A stretch of DNA of 64,000 nucleotides from Lachnospiraceae bacterium (GTDB taxonomy: Bacteria > Bacillota > Clostridia > Lachnospirales > Lachnospiraceae): NCBI GenBank assembly GCA_022792885.1, contig JAAWBX010000022.1:1-64000 (forward strand), given 5' to 3'. Below are positions 34,444 to 42,262 of the stretch, one piece after another. How positions within the stretch are numbered: the stretch's first letter is position 1; every line of letters begins with the position of its first letter. Below the pieces are notes generated by a model that had not been told where the DNA came from, did no database searches, and worked only from the letters and a program-made list of their open reading frames with translations. Position numbers and translations under genes: made by a program.

Positions 34444-35018
34444 CGCATGTCTCCCCCTTTCATTCCGTTCAGAAGCGACCGAAAAACTTCCGTCAGCATC
34501 CCGCCCGCTTCCTCCGCCGTAAATGTACACAGATTTGTCGCACAGAGCACCGCAATGCCATGGGTATAGATCCACAAATGCCGATAAAGCTTCTCCGCGT
34601 CGCTCTCACATAGGCCGTAGCTCTCCCTGACGGACAAAAGAATTTGGGAATAATTCTCTTCTATAAGCGGAAGAACATGGGCAACCGTCGGCGTTTTCGA
34701 CTGTTCCGACATAAAAAGCAGCCGAAATAACCGGGGTTCCAGCATGGCAAAACGAATATACTGAATCCCGACGCCCTTAAACGCCGGAACTTCTTTTAAA
34801 CCCTCCCGGACATACTCTCCATACAACCCCCTCGCCGCTTCTTTAACTGCCGACTGTACTTCTTCCATGTTCTCAAACACGGTAAAAACAGGGCAGGCCG
34901 AACTGCCGAGCCTTTTCCCCAACGCCCGCGCGGTCAGACATTCCGGACTGCCTTCCCGAATAATATCCAGGCCCGCTTTCGTTATCTGCTCTTTCGTAAA
35001 TTTTGCTTTTGGTGGCAG
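34440..35018 (-). CDS. TetR/AcrR family regulator with probable CTG start
   Basis: 192 residues when read from CTG 35018. Reading from there restores the full TetR helix-turn-helix: PPKAKFTKEQITKAGLDII, then LTARALGKRLGSSACPVFTVFENMEEVQ. The family usually begins M-P-P-K, so CTG takes the place of ATG. AGGAGG lies 8 bases upstream (35027-35032), the right spacing; an ATT one codon earlier is 5 bases away and less good. The first conventional in-frame start (TTG 34922) would remove most of the DNA-binding domain. A consensus promoter is at 35065-35093 with candidate operator half-sites. It probably represses itself and the ABC exporter genes it overlaps. Confidence 0.85.
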   Translation of the reverse strand: MPPKAKFTKEQITKAGLDIIREGSPECLTARALGKRLGSSACPVFTVFENMEEVQSAVKEAARGLYGEYVREGLKEVPAFKGVGIQYIRFAMLEPRLFRLLFMSEQSKTPTVAHVLPLIEENYSQILLSVRESYGLCESDAEKLYRHLWIYTHGIAVLCATNLCTFTAEEAGGMLTEVFRSLLNGMKGGDMR

Positions 35019-35064
35019 AATCGCCGCCTCCTTTCTATAACATTCATTCTATAACACCTGTTTT

Positions 35065-35093
35065 ATTATAGCATCCCGGAGCTTTTTTGTCAA
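35065..35093 (-). promoter_or_regulatory. Consensus promoter and candidate TetR operator
   Basis: Minus strand TTGACA, 17-base spacer, TATAAT: a perfect consensus. CTATAA and TTATAG half-sites, 11 bases apart, overlap the -10, and the octamer CTATAACA is repeated on the plus strand at 35034 and 35048. These are plausible self-regulatory sites. Confidence 0.75.
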
Positions 35094-35120
35094 ACACAAA
35101 CATTGCCCGAAAAGTGATAC

Positions 35121-36071
35121 TTATGATGTCTTCGACCTTTCATTGTCGTATATCGCCGCCATATTCTGGATTTTTCGCCTGATCTTTGTACGGATATGTA
35201 ATGGCTCGAGGCACTCACATTGATCTCCAAAACCGAGAAGGATGTTATAATAATAGTCGTTTTCAATGAACGGAAAATTCACGATATAATATCCGTCATG
35301 ATCCGGCGCCAAGCGATCATACGTACCATATTCAAGCACCCTGTCCAACACGGATTTATGAATGCGAATTTTGATTTCTGTCTGCATCGTTTCCGCAATT
35401 TCCTCAAAATCCAATATCGGTTTTTGATAATCCCGCGGCATAAAAGTTTCCTGTTTCATCTGCAGCTCTGATATACGGGATAGTTTAAATAACCGATAAT
35501 CCTCTCTGATATAACAATACCCTTGAAAGTACCAATGGCCGCCTTTTAATACAAGCTGATATGGTTCAACGATCCGCACAGTTTTATTTCCATGGTGAGC
35601 CGTATATTCAAAGCGCAGCAGCTTATGATCCTGTAAAGCCGTTTTTATCATTTCCAAATACGGCCGTATATTTTTGTTGCCTGTCCACGGGCTTAAATCT
35701 ATACAGATCTGGTTTGCTTTGATTTCCATGTCTTTCGCTTTTTCAGCAGGAATAAAACTTTTCACTTTCGCGAGAACGTTTGCCAATTCCTCGCCCCGTA
35801 TTATATTCGAAAGACCGGAAAGCCCCGTCAAGATTGCGGAAAGATCCGCAGTCGAAAAAACCTTTTTATCCATCTTATATTCCGGCATGATTTCGAATCC
35901 GCCGCCAACACCTGATATGGAGCGAACAGGGATGCCCGCCAGATTGATCGCCTCCATATCACGGTAAATTGTGCGGGGCGAAACTTCAAACATATCCGCT
36001 AATTCCTGCGCGCCTATACGTTTTTTATCCAGGAGCGTCATAATAATGCTAACAAGCCTGTCAACTTTCAT
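35121..36071 (-). CDS. HTH-WYL transcriptional regulator, second copy
   Basis: 316 residues from ATG 36071 (AAAGGCGG upstream). N-terminal winged helix (RLVSIIMTLLDKKRIGAQELADMFEVSPRTIYRDMEAINLAGIPV), WYL domain (RIVEPYQLVLKGGHWYFQGYCYIREDYRLFKLSRISEL near 185-222), and a C-terminal WCX domain. It is divergent from the DJ-1/PfpI gene, with 120 bases between starts; YafY-like regulators often control such a neighbour. A strong promoter is at 36104-36132. Paralogue of the protein at 29635-30543. Confidence 0.9.
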   Translation of the reverse strand: MKVDRLVSIIMTLLDKKRIGAQELADMFEVSPRTIYRDMEAINLAGIPVRSISGVGGGFEIMPEYKMDKKVFSTADLSAILTGLSGLSNIIRGEELANVLAKVKSFIPAEKAKDMEIKANQICIDLSPWTGNKNIRPYLEMIKTALQDHKLLRFEYTAHHGNKTVRIVEPYQLVLKGGHWYFQGYCYIREDYRLFKLSRISELQMKQETFMPRDYQKPILDFEEIAETMQTEIKIRIHKSVLDRVLEYGTYDRLAPDHDGYYIVNFPFIENDYYYNILLGFGDQCECLEPLHIRTKIRRKIQNMAAIYDNERSKTS

Positions 36072-36103
36072 TTGGCAGCCGCCTTTCAACAATTTTTTAT
36101 ATT

Positions 36104-36132
36104 AGTATAAATTGCTGCCATATTGCTGTCAA
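36104..36132 (-). promoter_or_regulatory. Promoter for the second WYL regulator
   Basis: Minus strand TTGACA, 17-base spacer, TATACT, 33 bases before the ATG. Confidence 0.75.
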
Positions 36133-36191
36133 CGATTGGATGATATCATAAAAACAAAGCAAATCAAACGCGAAAGAAAACGGAGGAAATT

Positions 36192-36821
36192 ATGTTCACA
36201 ATCTACGTATATGCTTTGGACACCTTGGCCGACTGGGAGCTGGGGTATGTTACGGCGGAATTAAATTCCGGACGCTTCTTCAAAAACGGGGCGCCGAAAG
36301 TATCCGTCAAAACCGTCGGCATTTCAAGGGAACCCGTCAAAACAATGGGCGGACTGACCGTCATGCCCGATTGTATCATCGACGACATAACGGTAAATGA
36401 AGAAAGCGTACTGCTCTTGCCGGGAGCAAATACCTGGGATGATCCCAAACATGGCGCCATTATTAAAAAAGCCGGTGAATTTCTTTCCGCAGGCGCTATG
36501 GTATGCGCCATCTGCGGCGCAACCGCCGCGCTGGCAAACGCCGGCCTGTTGGATAAAAGGCGGCACACCAGCAATGGGGCAGGTTATCTGGAAATGGTAT
36601 CGCCCGGCTACAAAGGACAAAACTTCTATGTTGACAAGCCGTCCGTCGCGGATCACAACCTGATTACCGCAAGCTCCACCGGAGCCTTACTGTGGGCAAA
36701 GCAGATTATGGAACGATTAAAAGTCTTTCAGCCAAATACACTAGAAGCATGGTACGCGTATTTCAGTACCGGCGAAGCGCAACATTTCTTTGCCCTCATG
36801 CAAACCTTGTCGGCAGATTGA
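36192..36821 (+). CDS. DJ-1/PfpI family protein
   Basis: 209 residues of the DJ-1/PfpI (class I glutamine amidotransferase-like) superfamily. The nucleophile elbow Cys is in GAMVCAICGATAALANAGLLD near residue 100, and a Glu near the start (WELGYVTAELN) fits the DJ-1 pattern. It matches the YdeA-like subgroup, whose members may act as glyoxalase, deglycase or amidase, or have a chaperone role. GGAGG lies 7 bases upstream. The divergent WYL regulator probably controls it. Followed by a good terminator. Confidence 0.88.
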   Translation: MFTIYVYALDTLADWELGYVTAELNSGRFFKNGAPKVSVKTVGISREPVKTMGGLTVMPDCIIDDITVNEESVLLLPGANTWDDPKHGAIIKKAGEFLSAGAMVCAICGATAALANAGLLDKRRHTSNGAGYLEMVSPGYKGQNFYVDKPSVADHNLITASSTGALLWAKQIMERLKVFQPNTLEAWYAYFSTGEAQHFFALMQTLSAD

Positions 36822-36942
36822 AATTTGAAAAGCGGCAGGGAGTTCTCCCTGCCGTTTTTGCCCGTTCCATCGTTTCCGAAGTGCAGTTACCGCCACGGCA
36901 ACCGGATTTTGTTTCTTTCTTTTTCTTGCTAAACAGTCTCAT
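36796..36942 (-). pseudogene. Truncated small redox-protein gene (thioredoxin-like remnant)
   Basis: A 48-residue frame from ATG 36942 with AGGAGG 8 bases upstream. It starts MRLFSKKKKETKSGCRGGNC and runs to about GRTP before running into the terminator and the opposite-strand PfpI 3' end. Proteins beginning with this Lys-rich, Cys-x-GGNC segment followed by a thioredoxin-like domain usually sit directly after this permease class in Lachnospiraceae. Here the thioredoxin part is missing, so I infer a 3' deletion. Only 19 bases separate it from the permease stop, so it may still be translated. Confidence 0.5.
36833..36860 (+). terminator. Terminator of the PfpI gene
   Basis: 9-bp perfect stem CGGCAGGGA / TCCCTGCCG with a GTTC loop, followed by GTTTTTG on the plus strand, 11 bases past the stop. 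Confidence 0.85.
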
Positions 36943-36961
36943 CGATCACGCCTCCTAAAAA

Positions 36962-37963
36962 TTATATCAATAAAAATTGGAACGCATTGAACAGGCAGCC
37001 GACCAGGATAATGCCAATGGTGCAAATGCCGATGAACACGACAAGCAGTTTCCGCTTTACCGCTTTGCGGAGCATGATCATAGACGGCAGGCTTAATGTG
37101 GTAACAGCCATCATAAAAGACAGAATGGTCCCAAGCCGGGCGCCCTTGTATAACAAAGCCTCCGCCACAGGAATAGTGCCAAAAATATCCGCATACATGG
37201 GAACGCCTACCAGCGTAGCAAGAATAACGCCGAATGGATTGTTACCCCCTAACACCGTTTCAATCCAGCTCTCCGGAATCCAGTTGTGAATAATTGCGCC
37301 AATGCCCACGCCGATCAAAATATACGGAAACACCTTCTTGCATGTAGAGACGACTTGTTCTTTCGCATATGAAAGCCGTTCCCGCTTCGTCAATGTAGAA
37401 GACTCCGTGTCTACGCCGCCGGCCGTTCGGATAAATTCCTCCACACGCGGTTCCATGTGCAGTTTCTCAATCAGAGTGCCGCCCGCTACGGCGATCACCA
37501 GCCCTATCAGCACATAAAGGACAGCGACCTTTGCGCCGAAAACGCTCATTAGCAGAATCAGGCTCCCCAGATCTACCATCGGCGAAGAAATCAGGAAAGA
37601 AAATGTAACCCCTAACGGCAGTCCGGCGCCGGTAAAGCCGATAAACAGAGGAATGGACGAGCAGGAACAGAACGGTGTTACCGTACCCAATAAAGCAGAA
37701 ATGACATTCGCACCGACACCGTGAAAACGGCCCAATATCCGCTTGCTCCGTTCCGGCGGGAAATAGCTTTGAATATAGGAAATCAAGAAAATCAAAAAGC
37801 AGAGCAGCACCGTGATTTTCAACACATCATAGAGGAAAAATTGAATGCTCCCCCCTACACGCTCTTCCACATCCAGCCCCAGCCTGGAAAGCCCCCCGCC
37901 AATCAGCTCATTCAGCCACTTCATACCCAACACCTGATCTTGAATAAACTGCCATACACCCAT
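36962..37963 (-). CDS. Permease of the ArsP/YraQ (DUF318) family
   Basis: 333 residues with eight or more membrane helices. The family hallmark TPFCSCSSIPLFIGFTGAG is near residue 96, and the matching second-half segment GVPMYADIFGTIPVAEAL near 262. Members export organoarsenicals or other toxic metals or metalloids; copper/zinc roles have been proposed too. An ArsR-type repressor lies just upstream with operator-like palindromes before both genes, supporting a metal(loid) response. The cytoplasmic loop near 170-200 has no obvious metal site. Confidence 0.88.
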   Translation of the reverse strand: MGVWQFIQDQVLGMKWLNELIGGGLSRLGLDVEERVGGSIQFFLYDVLKITVLLCFLIFLISYIQSYFPPERSKRILGRFHGVGANVISALLGTVTPFCSCSSIPLFIGFTGAGLPLGVTFSFLISSPMVDLGSLILLMSVFGAKVAVLYVLIGLVIAVAGGTLIEKLHMEPRVEEFIRTAGGVDTESSTLTKRERLSYAKEQVVSTCKKVFPYILIGVGIGAIIHNWIPESWIETVLGGNNPFGVILATLVGVPMYADIFGTIPVAEALLYKGARLGTILSFMMAVTTLSLPSMIMLRKAVKRKLLVVFIGICTIGIILVGCLFNAFQFLLI

Positions 37964-37997
37964 AGAGAAACCTCACTTTCCTTTTGCCGAACAATAC

Positions 37998-38013
37998 ATC
38001 AAAATATTTTGAT
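37998..38013. promoter_or_regulatory. Candidate ArsR operator before the permease
   Basis: Perfect 16-bp palindrome ATCAAAATATTTTGAT, 35 bases upstream of the permease ATG, similar to SmtB/ArsR sites with ATCAA half-sites. A close copy is at 38383-38398. Confidence 0.65.
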
Positions 38014-38024
38014 CTAAAATAGCA

Positions 38025-38059
38025 AGATAAACGCCATCTTACTATCATGGCGTTTATCT
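38025..38059 (-). terminator. Hairpin between arsR and the permease gene
   Basis: Perfect 13-bp stem AGATAAACGCCAT / ATGGCGTTTATCT with a 9-base loop, followed on the minus strand by TGCTATTTTAG. The U-run is weak, so it may be a partial terminator that lowers read-through, or an mRNA-stabilising hairpin. Confidence 0.5.
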
Positions 38060-38083
38060 ATCACGTGAAAGACATCTGTCCCC

Positions 38084-38368
38084 TTATTCTACGTTTGGCG
38101 TAGTAATAGCCAACAACAACTTAACAACGTTATTCCTGCCATCCTCGCTCAAACGATAATGCGTCCATTTGCCCTCCTGACGGCTTACAACAAGCCCAGA
38201 GTCACACAAAATTTTCATGTGATAGGAAAGACCGGACTGAGTCAAATCCATCGGCTCTTGCAAAACACAGGCGCATTTTTCACCGCTTCTCAGTTGTTCC
38301 AGAATGGCGAGGCGCTTGGGGTCGCACAGGGCCTTGAATACTTTTGCATTTTCTTGGTATGTCCCCAT
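38084..38368 (-). CDS. ArsR family metal-responsive repressor
   Basis: 94 residues. Winged helix with KALCDPKRLAILEQLRSGEKCACVLQEPMDLTQSGLSYHMKILCDSGLV. The Cys-x-Cys in EKCACVL at the start of the recognition region matches the ELCVC metalloid site of ArsR; a further Cys lies in KILCDSG. As, Sb or Cd would release it from DNA. A consensus promoter (38406-38434) with an operator copy (38383-38398) precedes it and AAGGAG lies before ATG. It lies 120 bases upstream of the permease on the same strand. Confidence 0.92.
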   Translation of the reverse strand: MGTYQENAKVFKALCDPKRLAILEQLRSGEKCACVLQEPMDLTQSGLSYHMKILCDSGLVVSRQEGKWTHYRLSEDGRNNVVKLLLAITTPNVE

Positions 38369-38382
38369 GCAATCTCCTTCAC

Positions 38383-38398
38383 ATTAAAATTTTTTGAT
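38383..38398. promoter_or_regulatory. Candidate ArsR operator before arsR
   Basis: ATTAAAATTTTTTGAT, an imperfect copy (three differences) of the palindrome at 37998-38013, lying just after the predicted transcription start of arsR. Confidence 0.6.
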
Positions 38399-38405
38399 AT
38401 AATTC

Positions 38406-38434
38406 AGTATATGCGATAATAGTCCGTTTGTCAA
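38406..38434 (-). promoter_or_regulatory. Promoter for arsR
   Basis: Minus strand TTGACA, 17-base spacer, TATACT, about 38 bases before ATG 38368. Confidence 0.75.
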
Positions 38435-38444
38435 TAGCGCTTTG

Positions 38445-38469
38445 TACCGTCGCTTGACAAGCGACGGTA
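38445..38469. repeat. Perfect 12+1+12 palindrome
   Basis: TACCGTCGCTTG and CAAGCGACGGTA flank a single A. It lies behind the arsR promoter, in the gap between arsR and queA. Half-copies occur at 18270 and 61802. It has no T-run and does not look like a terminator. Confidence 0.7.
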
Positions 38470-38544
38470 ACGTTTCCCGAAAACATTTAAGAAATATATG
38501 AACGGCAAACAAAGCAAGCATATCATACTTGCAAAAATGGTTTC

Positions 38545-39582
38545 TCACACGATCAACATCGCATCCCCAAAAGAAAAAAACCGATAACGTTCCTTCACCG
38601 CTTCCTCATAAGCCGCCAGTACCCGTTCTCTTCCGGCCAATGCAGACACCAACATAATCAACGTTGATTGAGGTAAATGAAAATTTGTAATCAATCCATC
38701 CAGAAGCTTAAAACGATAACCCGGATAGATAAAAATATCCGTCCAGCCGCTTCCCGCTTGCAAAACCCCATTCTCGTCCGCCGCCGACTCGATCGTCCGG
38801 CAGCTCGTCGTTCCCACACAAATAATCCGACCGCCGTTTTTCTTTGTTTCATTCACCATGCGGGCAGTTTCCTCCTCCACCACATAAAACTCCGAATGCA
38901 TATGATGATCCAGTACATTCTCTTCCTTGACCGGACGAAAAGTCCCAAGACCCACATGAAGCGTAACCGGAGCGATTTTCACTCCGTTTTGACGGATCTC
39001 ATCCAACAGCTTCCCGGTAAAATGCAATCCCGCCGTAGGCGCCGCCGCAGACCCGTCATACCTGGCATATACGGTCTGGTAACGATTTTTATCCTTCAGC
39101 GAATGCGTAATATAGGGCGGCAGCGGCATCTGCCCCAGCCGGTCCAGGATTTCCTCAAAGATTCCCTCATACTCAAACCGGATCAAACGGTTTCCTTCCT
39201 CCACGACATCCAAAACGCGCCCTCTCAAAAGACCGTCTCCGAAAGAAATCACACACCCCGGCCTCGCTTTTTTTCCCGGCTTCACCAAAGTCTCCCAGAC
39301 ATCCTTCTCCTTTCTCTTTAAAAGAAGTACCTCTATCCCGGCTCCGGTCCCCTCTTTTACTCCCAGAAGCCTGGCCGGAATTACCTTGGTATTATTGATG
39401 ATCAGACAATCCCCTTCCCTCAGCTCTTCCACAATATCCCGAAAAATCCCGTGACGGGTCGCGCCCGTCTGTTTATCCAGAATCAACAGCCTGGACGCGC
39501 TCCGATCTTCCAGGGGATCCTGCGCGATCAATTCCTGCGGCAGTTCATAATCAAAATCTTTCACGCTTAATCTTTCGCTCAT
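38545..39582 (-). CDS. queA: S-adenosylmethionine:tRNA ribosyltransferase-isomerase QueA
   Basis: 345 residues, normal length. [25 protein letters not shown] at the N-terminus, [15 protein letters not shown] near 57, the [10 protein letters not shown] signature near 180, [13 protein letters not shown] near 208 and [18 protein letters not shown] near 305. QueA adds the cyclopentenediol ring to preQ1 in tRNA, making epoxyqueuosine. The usual partners ruvB and tgt are not adjacent; neighbours are an acidic SH3 protein upstream and the arsR unit. Confidence 0.95.
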   Translation of the reverse strand: MSERLSVKDFDYELPQELIAQDPLEDRSASRLLILDKQTGATRHGIFRDIVEELREGDCLIINNTKVIPARLLGVKEGTGAGIEVLLLKRKEKDVWETLVKPGKKARPGCVISFGDGLLRGRVLDVVEEGNRLIRFEYEGIFEEILDRLGQMPLPPYITHSLKDKNRYQTVYARYDGSAAAPTAGLHFTGKLLDEIRQNGVKIAPVTLHVGLGTFRPVKEENVLDHHMHSEFYVVEEETARMVNETKKNGGRIICVGTTSCRTIESAADENGVLQAGSGWTDIFIYPGYRFKLLDGLITNFHLPQSTLIMLVSALAGRERVLAAYEEAVKERYRFFSFGDAMLIV

Positions 39583-39620
39583 CTTTTCTCTTTCTCCTCA
39601 ATCCGTTTTTGCTTCGACGA

Positions 39621-39649
39621 CAAAACATCCCAGAGTTTCCTCCGGGATG
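39621..39649 (-). terminator. Terminator of the acidic SH3 protein gene
   Basis: 9-bp stem CATCCCAGA / TCCGGGATG with one wobble and a short loop, followed on the minus strand by TTTTG, 19 bases past the stop. Confidence 0.65.
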
Positions 39650-39667
39650 CCTTTTCCTCTTTGAAAT

Positions 39668-40963
39668 TTACTCGGGGCTTGTCGTCGTCAACGCCTCATT
39701 CAGAACATAACCGACAACCGTCTCGCCCTCCGCGTTTACATACTCGACTTTACTCCACTCGCTTCCCAGTTCGGTGCGGGATGCATGATCGCCTTTGTAA
39801 ATACTTCCGATCTGCTCGCTCTCCCTCGAAGGCTCTTTTCGAATGGCGTAAGGGCCGTCCACCGCCCATACCGTTATGCTGTCGGACGACGCTGCCGTAG
39901 CTGCCGGCGTCGTAGTCGTCTCAGCCGCCGTGGTGGTCTCCGCCGCACTCGTCGTGCCCGAAGCCGCCGTGGTATCCTCCGCAGCCGCAGAAGTATCCGC
40001 AGCCGACGGCGTCTCGCCGCTGCCTTCCTCGCCGTTCAAAATCTTCACCAGGCTGTCCAGGCCCGAATCCGACGCCATGGCCGCCGACAAACGGTCGTTC
40101 ACATCCTGTACCAGAGCCCTCACTTCCTCATGCGTTCCCTGCTCCTGCGCAAACGCATTCTCCTCTTCCGTCATCTCGGTACAAATATAAAGATGTCCGT
40201 CCTCCGCTGTCTTCACATAATACCACTGCAGATCCGGCGCCAGCGTTTCGATATTCAAAAACTTCACGTCGCAATATACATAAACCAGATATTCGCCGTC
40301 CTTCAGTCCGTCCTTCGTATAACAAGTCAGGTTCTTATATTCTTCGATATACTCCTTCATCTTCTCCAGCTTCTGAGCCGAGAGATTCACCGTACTGTCC
40401 ACCAGATTCGTCATAGCCGACAAATCCGCCGTCTGGCGGGCCGTATAGAAACTGTTCATCAGCGTTCCGACTTCCGGATTCGTATCCTTCTCCAGTTCAT
40501 AGGCGGAATAATCCACGCTTACCGTCACGTCCTCCCCGGCGGAAGTCATGGCCGCCGTCGTCGTCTCTCCCGTGACATCCGGCGTTTTATCGTCGGACTT
40601 CCCGCGGAAAAGAAAGATAATCAGAAGAATCACCGCAATCGCAACGGCCGCAAGGATACCGTACTTCACATAACTGTTCCCGCCGTTCGAATATCCCCCG
40701 TCCCGATAATTCCTGCGGGTAAAAAGCTCGTCATTCTCATCATCGTCATCAAAATCCTGATTGACCGACCGAACTTTCTTCGGCTTTTCATCCGGTTCAT
40801 CGTCGTCAAAATCCTCGTCGTCCAGCTCGTCCTCATCCAGCTCATCGTCAAAGTCTTCTTCTTCCGCCGTATCAAAACCATTCCTTTTCTCTTCGATATC
40901 ATTATGCATTTCCGGACTCTCGTCATCAAAAAGATCCTGAACCTCATCGTGCCTGTCTTTCAT
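39668..40963 (-). CDS. Acidic membrane-anchored SH3-domain protein, function unknown
   Basis: 431 residues from ATG 40963 (AAAGGAGTG upstream). The first 95 residues are extremely acidic and cytoplasmic (FDDELDEDELDDEDFDDDEP), then one membrane helix (about 100-120: YGILAAVAIAVILLIIFLF), an extracellular domain of about 170 residues resembling a substrate-binding-free NTF2-like fold, a long Ala/Thr/Glu linker, and a C-terminal SH3-like domain (YAIRKEPSRESEQIGSIYKGD). SH3 domains of this type bind peptidoglycan. I do not recognise the middle domain. The promoter overlaps a large palindrome. Confidence 0.75.
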   Translation of the reverse strand: MKDRHDEVQDLFDDESPEMHNDIEEKRNGFDTAEEEDFDDELDEDELDDEDFDDDEPDEKPKKVRSVNQDFDDDDENDELFTRRNYRDGGYSNGGNSYVKYGILAAVAIAVILLIIFLFRGKSDDKTPDVTGETTTAAMTSAGEDVTVSVDYSAYELEKDTNPEVGTLMNSFYTARQTADLSAMTNLVDSTVNLSAQKLEKMKEYIEEYKNLTCYTKDGLKDGEYLVYVYCDVKFLNIETLAPDLQWYYVKTAEDGHLYICTEMTEEENAFAQEQGTHEEVRALVQDVNDRLSAAMASDSGLDSLVKILNGEEGSGETPSAADTSAAAEDTTAASGTTSAAETTTAAETTTTPAATAASSDSITVWAVDGPYAIRKEPSRESEQIGSIYKGDHASRTELGSEWSKVEYVNAEGETVVGYVLNEALTTTSPE

Positions 40964-41016
40964 TATGAAACACTCCTTTAACTCTGTCATTCTAAACTTC
41001 AGGGAAAACTATCCAC

Positions 41017-41052
41017 TTAACACATTGTAACAAAGTGTTAATAAAATTGCAA
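41017..41052 (-). promoter_or_regulatory. Promoter with a 25-bp palindromic operator candidate
   Basis: Minus strand TTGCAA, 17-base spacer, TACAAT (41024-41052). A 25-bp palindrome at 41017-41041, with arms TTAACAC and GTGTTAA and inner TTGT/ACAA, covers the -10; only three positions break symmetry. This fits a repressor site for the acidic SH3 gene. Confidence 0.6.
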
Positions 41053-41128
41053 TACACAGATTCAGAAATATTTGTGTCCAAGACCCCAAAAAAGCGAATA
41101 TTGTCGAAAGAAATCCGAAACAAGTTCC

Positions 41129-42064
41129 TTACAACTTTAAAATGCCCTCGCTGAGAGAATAACAGTAAACATGGTCGGAGAGCCGATCCGTCGCCGCCAC
41201 CTCGGTGCTGTTGATCTCCCGCACCATATCGCACAGATCCTCCCGTCCCGGACTGCTCACACAGGGAATCAGAATCACCTCATGAATGCTGCTCGGCAGC
41301 ACATAAATATCGCTGTTGTGTTCTCTGGCAAAACGATCCAGCACATCCTGATAAAGCATACACCCGGCCCCGTTAAACCGCTCTTTATTCGTCAGCACAT
41401 ACATGGGACTGGCAGACCTCTTGTCCCTTCCCAAAGTAATCCCGCAGAATTCTTCAAAAGCCTCCTCACTCTCAAACTCCTCCCGCATGTCCTGCAAAAT
41501 CATCTCATCAAGCAGAGAATCCATGCTTTGAAGCTCCCAGTTCAAAAGGCGGGGCGTATTCTCTCTGGCCGTCTGATAAAGCGTCTCCTCGTCCACCTTC
41601 CACACCTTCAAATGGCTGTTAAAGATCAAAGCCGTAACCAGCCCAAGCGCTTCGTCCTCCAACATAAAATAAAACACCATAGCGAGATCCAGAACCCTTC
41701 GGTGAGGCATCTCCTCCAGCAACTCCCGATTCTCCTCATAATTGATCAGCTTGAAAACAATGCGATCCTTCAGATACGCAAATTCTTTCAAACGGCTGAC
41801 ATCAAAACCCGGCTGGCAGCAATTCTCCTGATACTCCGCCAGAATCCGACGAACGATCTCCTCCATGGACATTCCGGCCCGGTAGCGTCCGTAAAATTCA
41901 TTCAGATAAACGGTAGGGGAAATCGTTTCGCCTTCCGGCAAAATGGTCACGCCGTCCCAGGTCACCTGATTGTTTTTCATGATATGATGCAGTTCCACCC
42001 GTGCCTGCGGCATCGCCTCCTCCAGGCGTCGTTTCACGCAGGTTAAAAATTCTCCATATTCCAT
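41129..42064 (-). CDS. DUF5688 family protein
   Basis: 311 residues from ATG 42064 with GGAGG upstream. It begins MEYGEFLTCVKRRLEEAMP and has VTWDGVTILPEGETISPTVYLNEFYGRYRAGMSMEEIVRRILAEY, a pattern I associate with the uncharacterised DUF5688 proteins common in Lachnospiraceae. It is soluble, with no membrane segment or signal peptide. The C-terminal half includes LYQDVLDRFAREHNSDIYVLPSSIHEVILIP. Gene is monocistronic with a long leader and a strong promoter (42263-42291). No enzymatic motif is evident, so no function is given. Confidence 0.7.
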   Translation of the reverse strand: MEYGEFLTCVKRRLEEAMPQARVELHHIMKNNQVTWDGVTILPEGETISPTVYLNEFYGRYRAGMSMEEIVRRILAEYQENCCQPGFDVSRLKEFAYLKDRIVFKLINYEENRELLEEMPHRRVLDLAMVFYFMLEDEALGLVTALIFNSHLKVWKVDEETLYQTARENTPRLLNWELQSMDSLLDEMILQDMREEFESEEAFEEFCGITLGRDKRSASPMYVLTNKERFNGAGCMLYQDVLDRFAREHNSDIYVLPSSIHEVILIPCVSSPGREDLCDMVREINSTEVAATDRLSDHVYCYSLSEGILKL

Positions 42065-42262
42065 TGTTATCCTCCGTATATGTTTTATAAAGTCTCTATC
42101 CAAACTGCCTTCTTGTAAAACTGACTGCAAATGATACGGAGGTACAAAAGAAATGAAAAATCAGAAGGCTTGCAGAATGGCAATAACAAAGGAACCGTCC
42201 ATGGATTTGCAAAAAAAGATGGCAGGAAAATGCCCGTATGGTTTATGTCTACTTTTTTTACA

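Noticed and set aside
42065..42256. Riboswitch in the DUF5688 leader
   Set aside because: I could match no known riboswitch core; only A/T-rich sequence and a short plus-strand frame without start signals are present.
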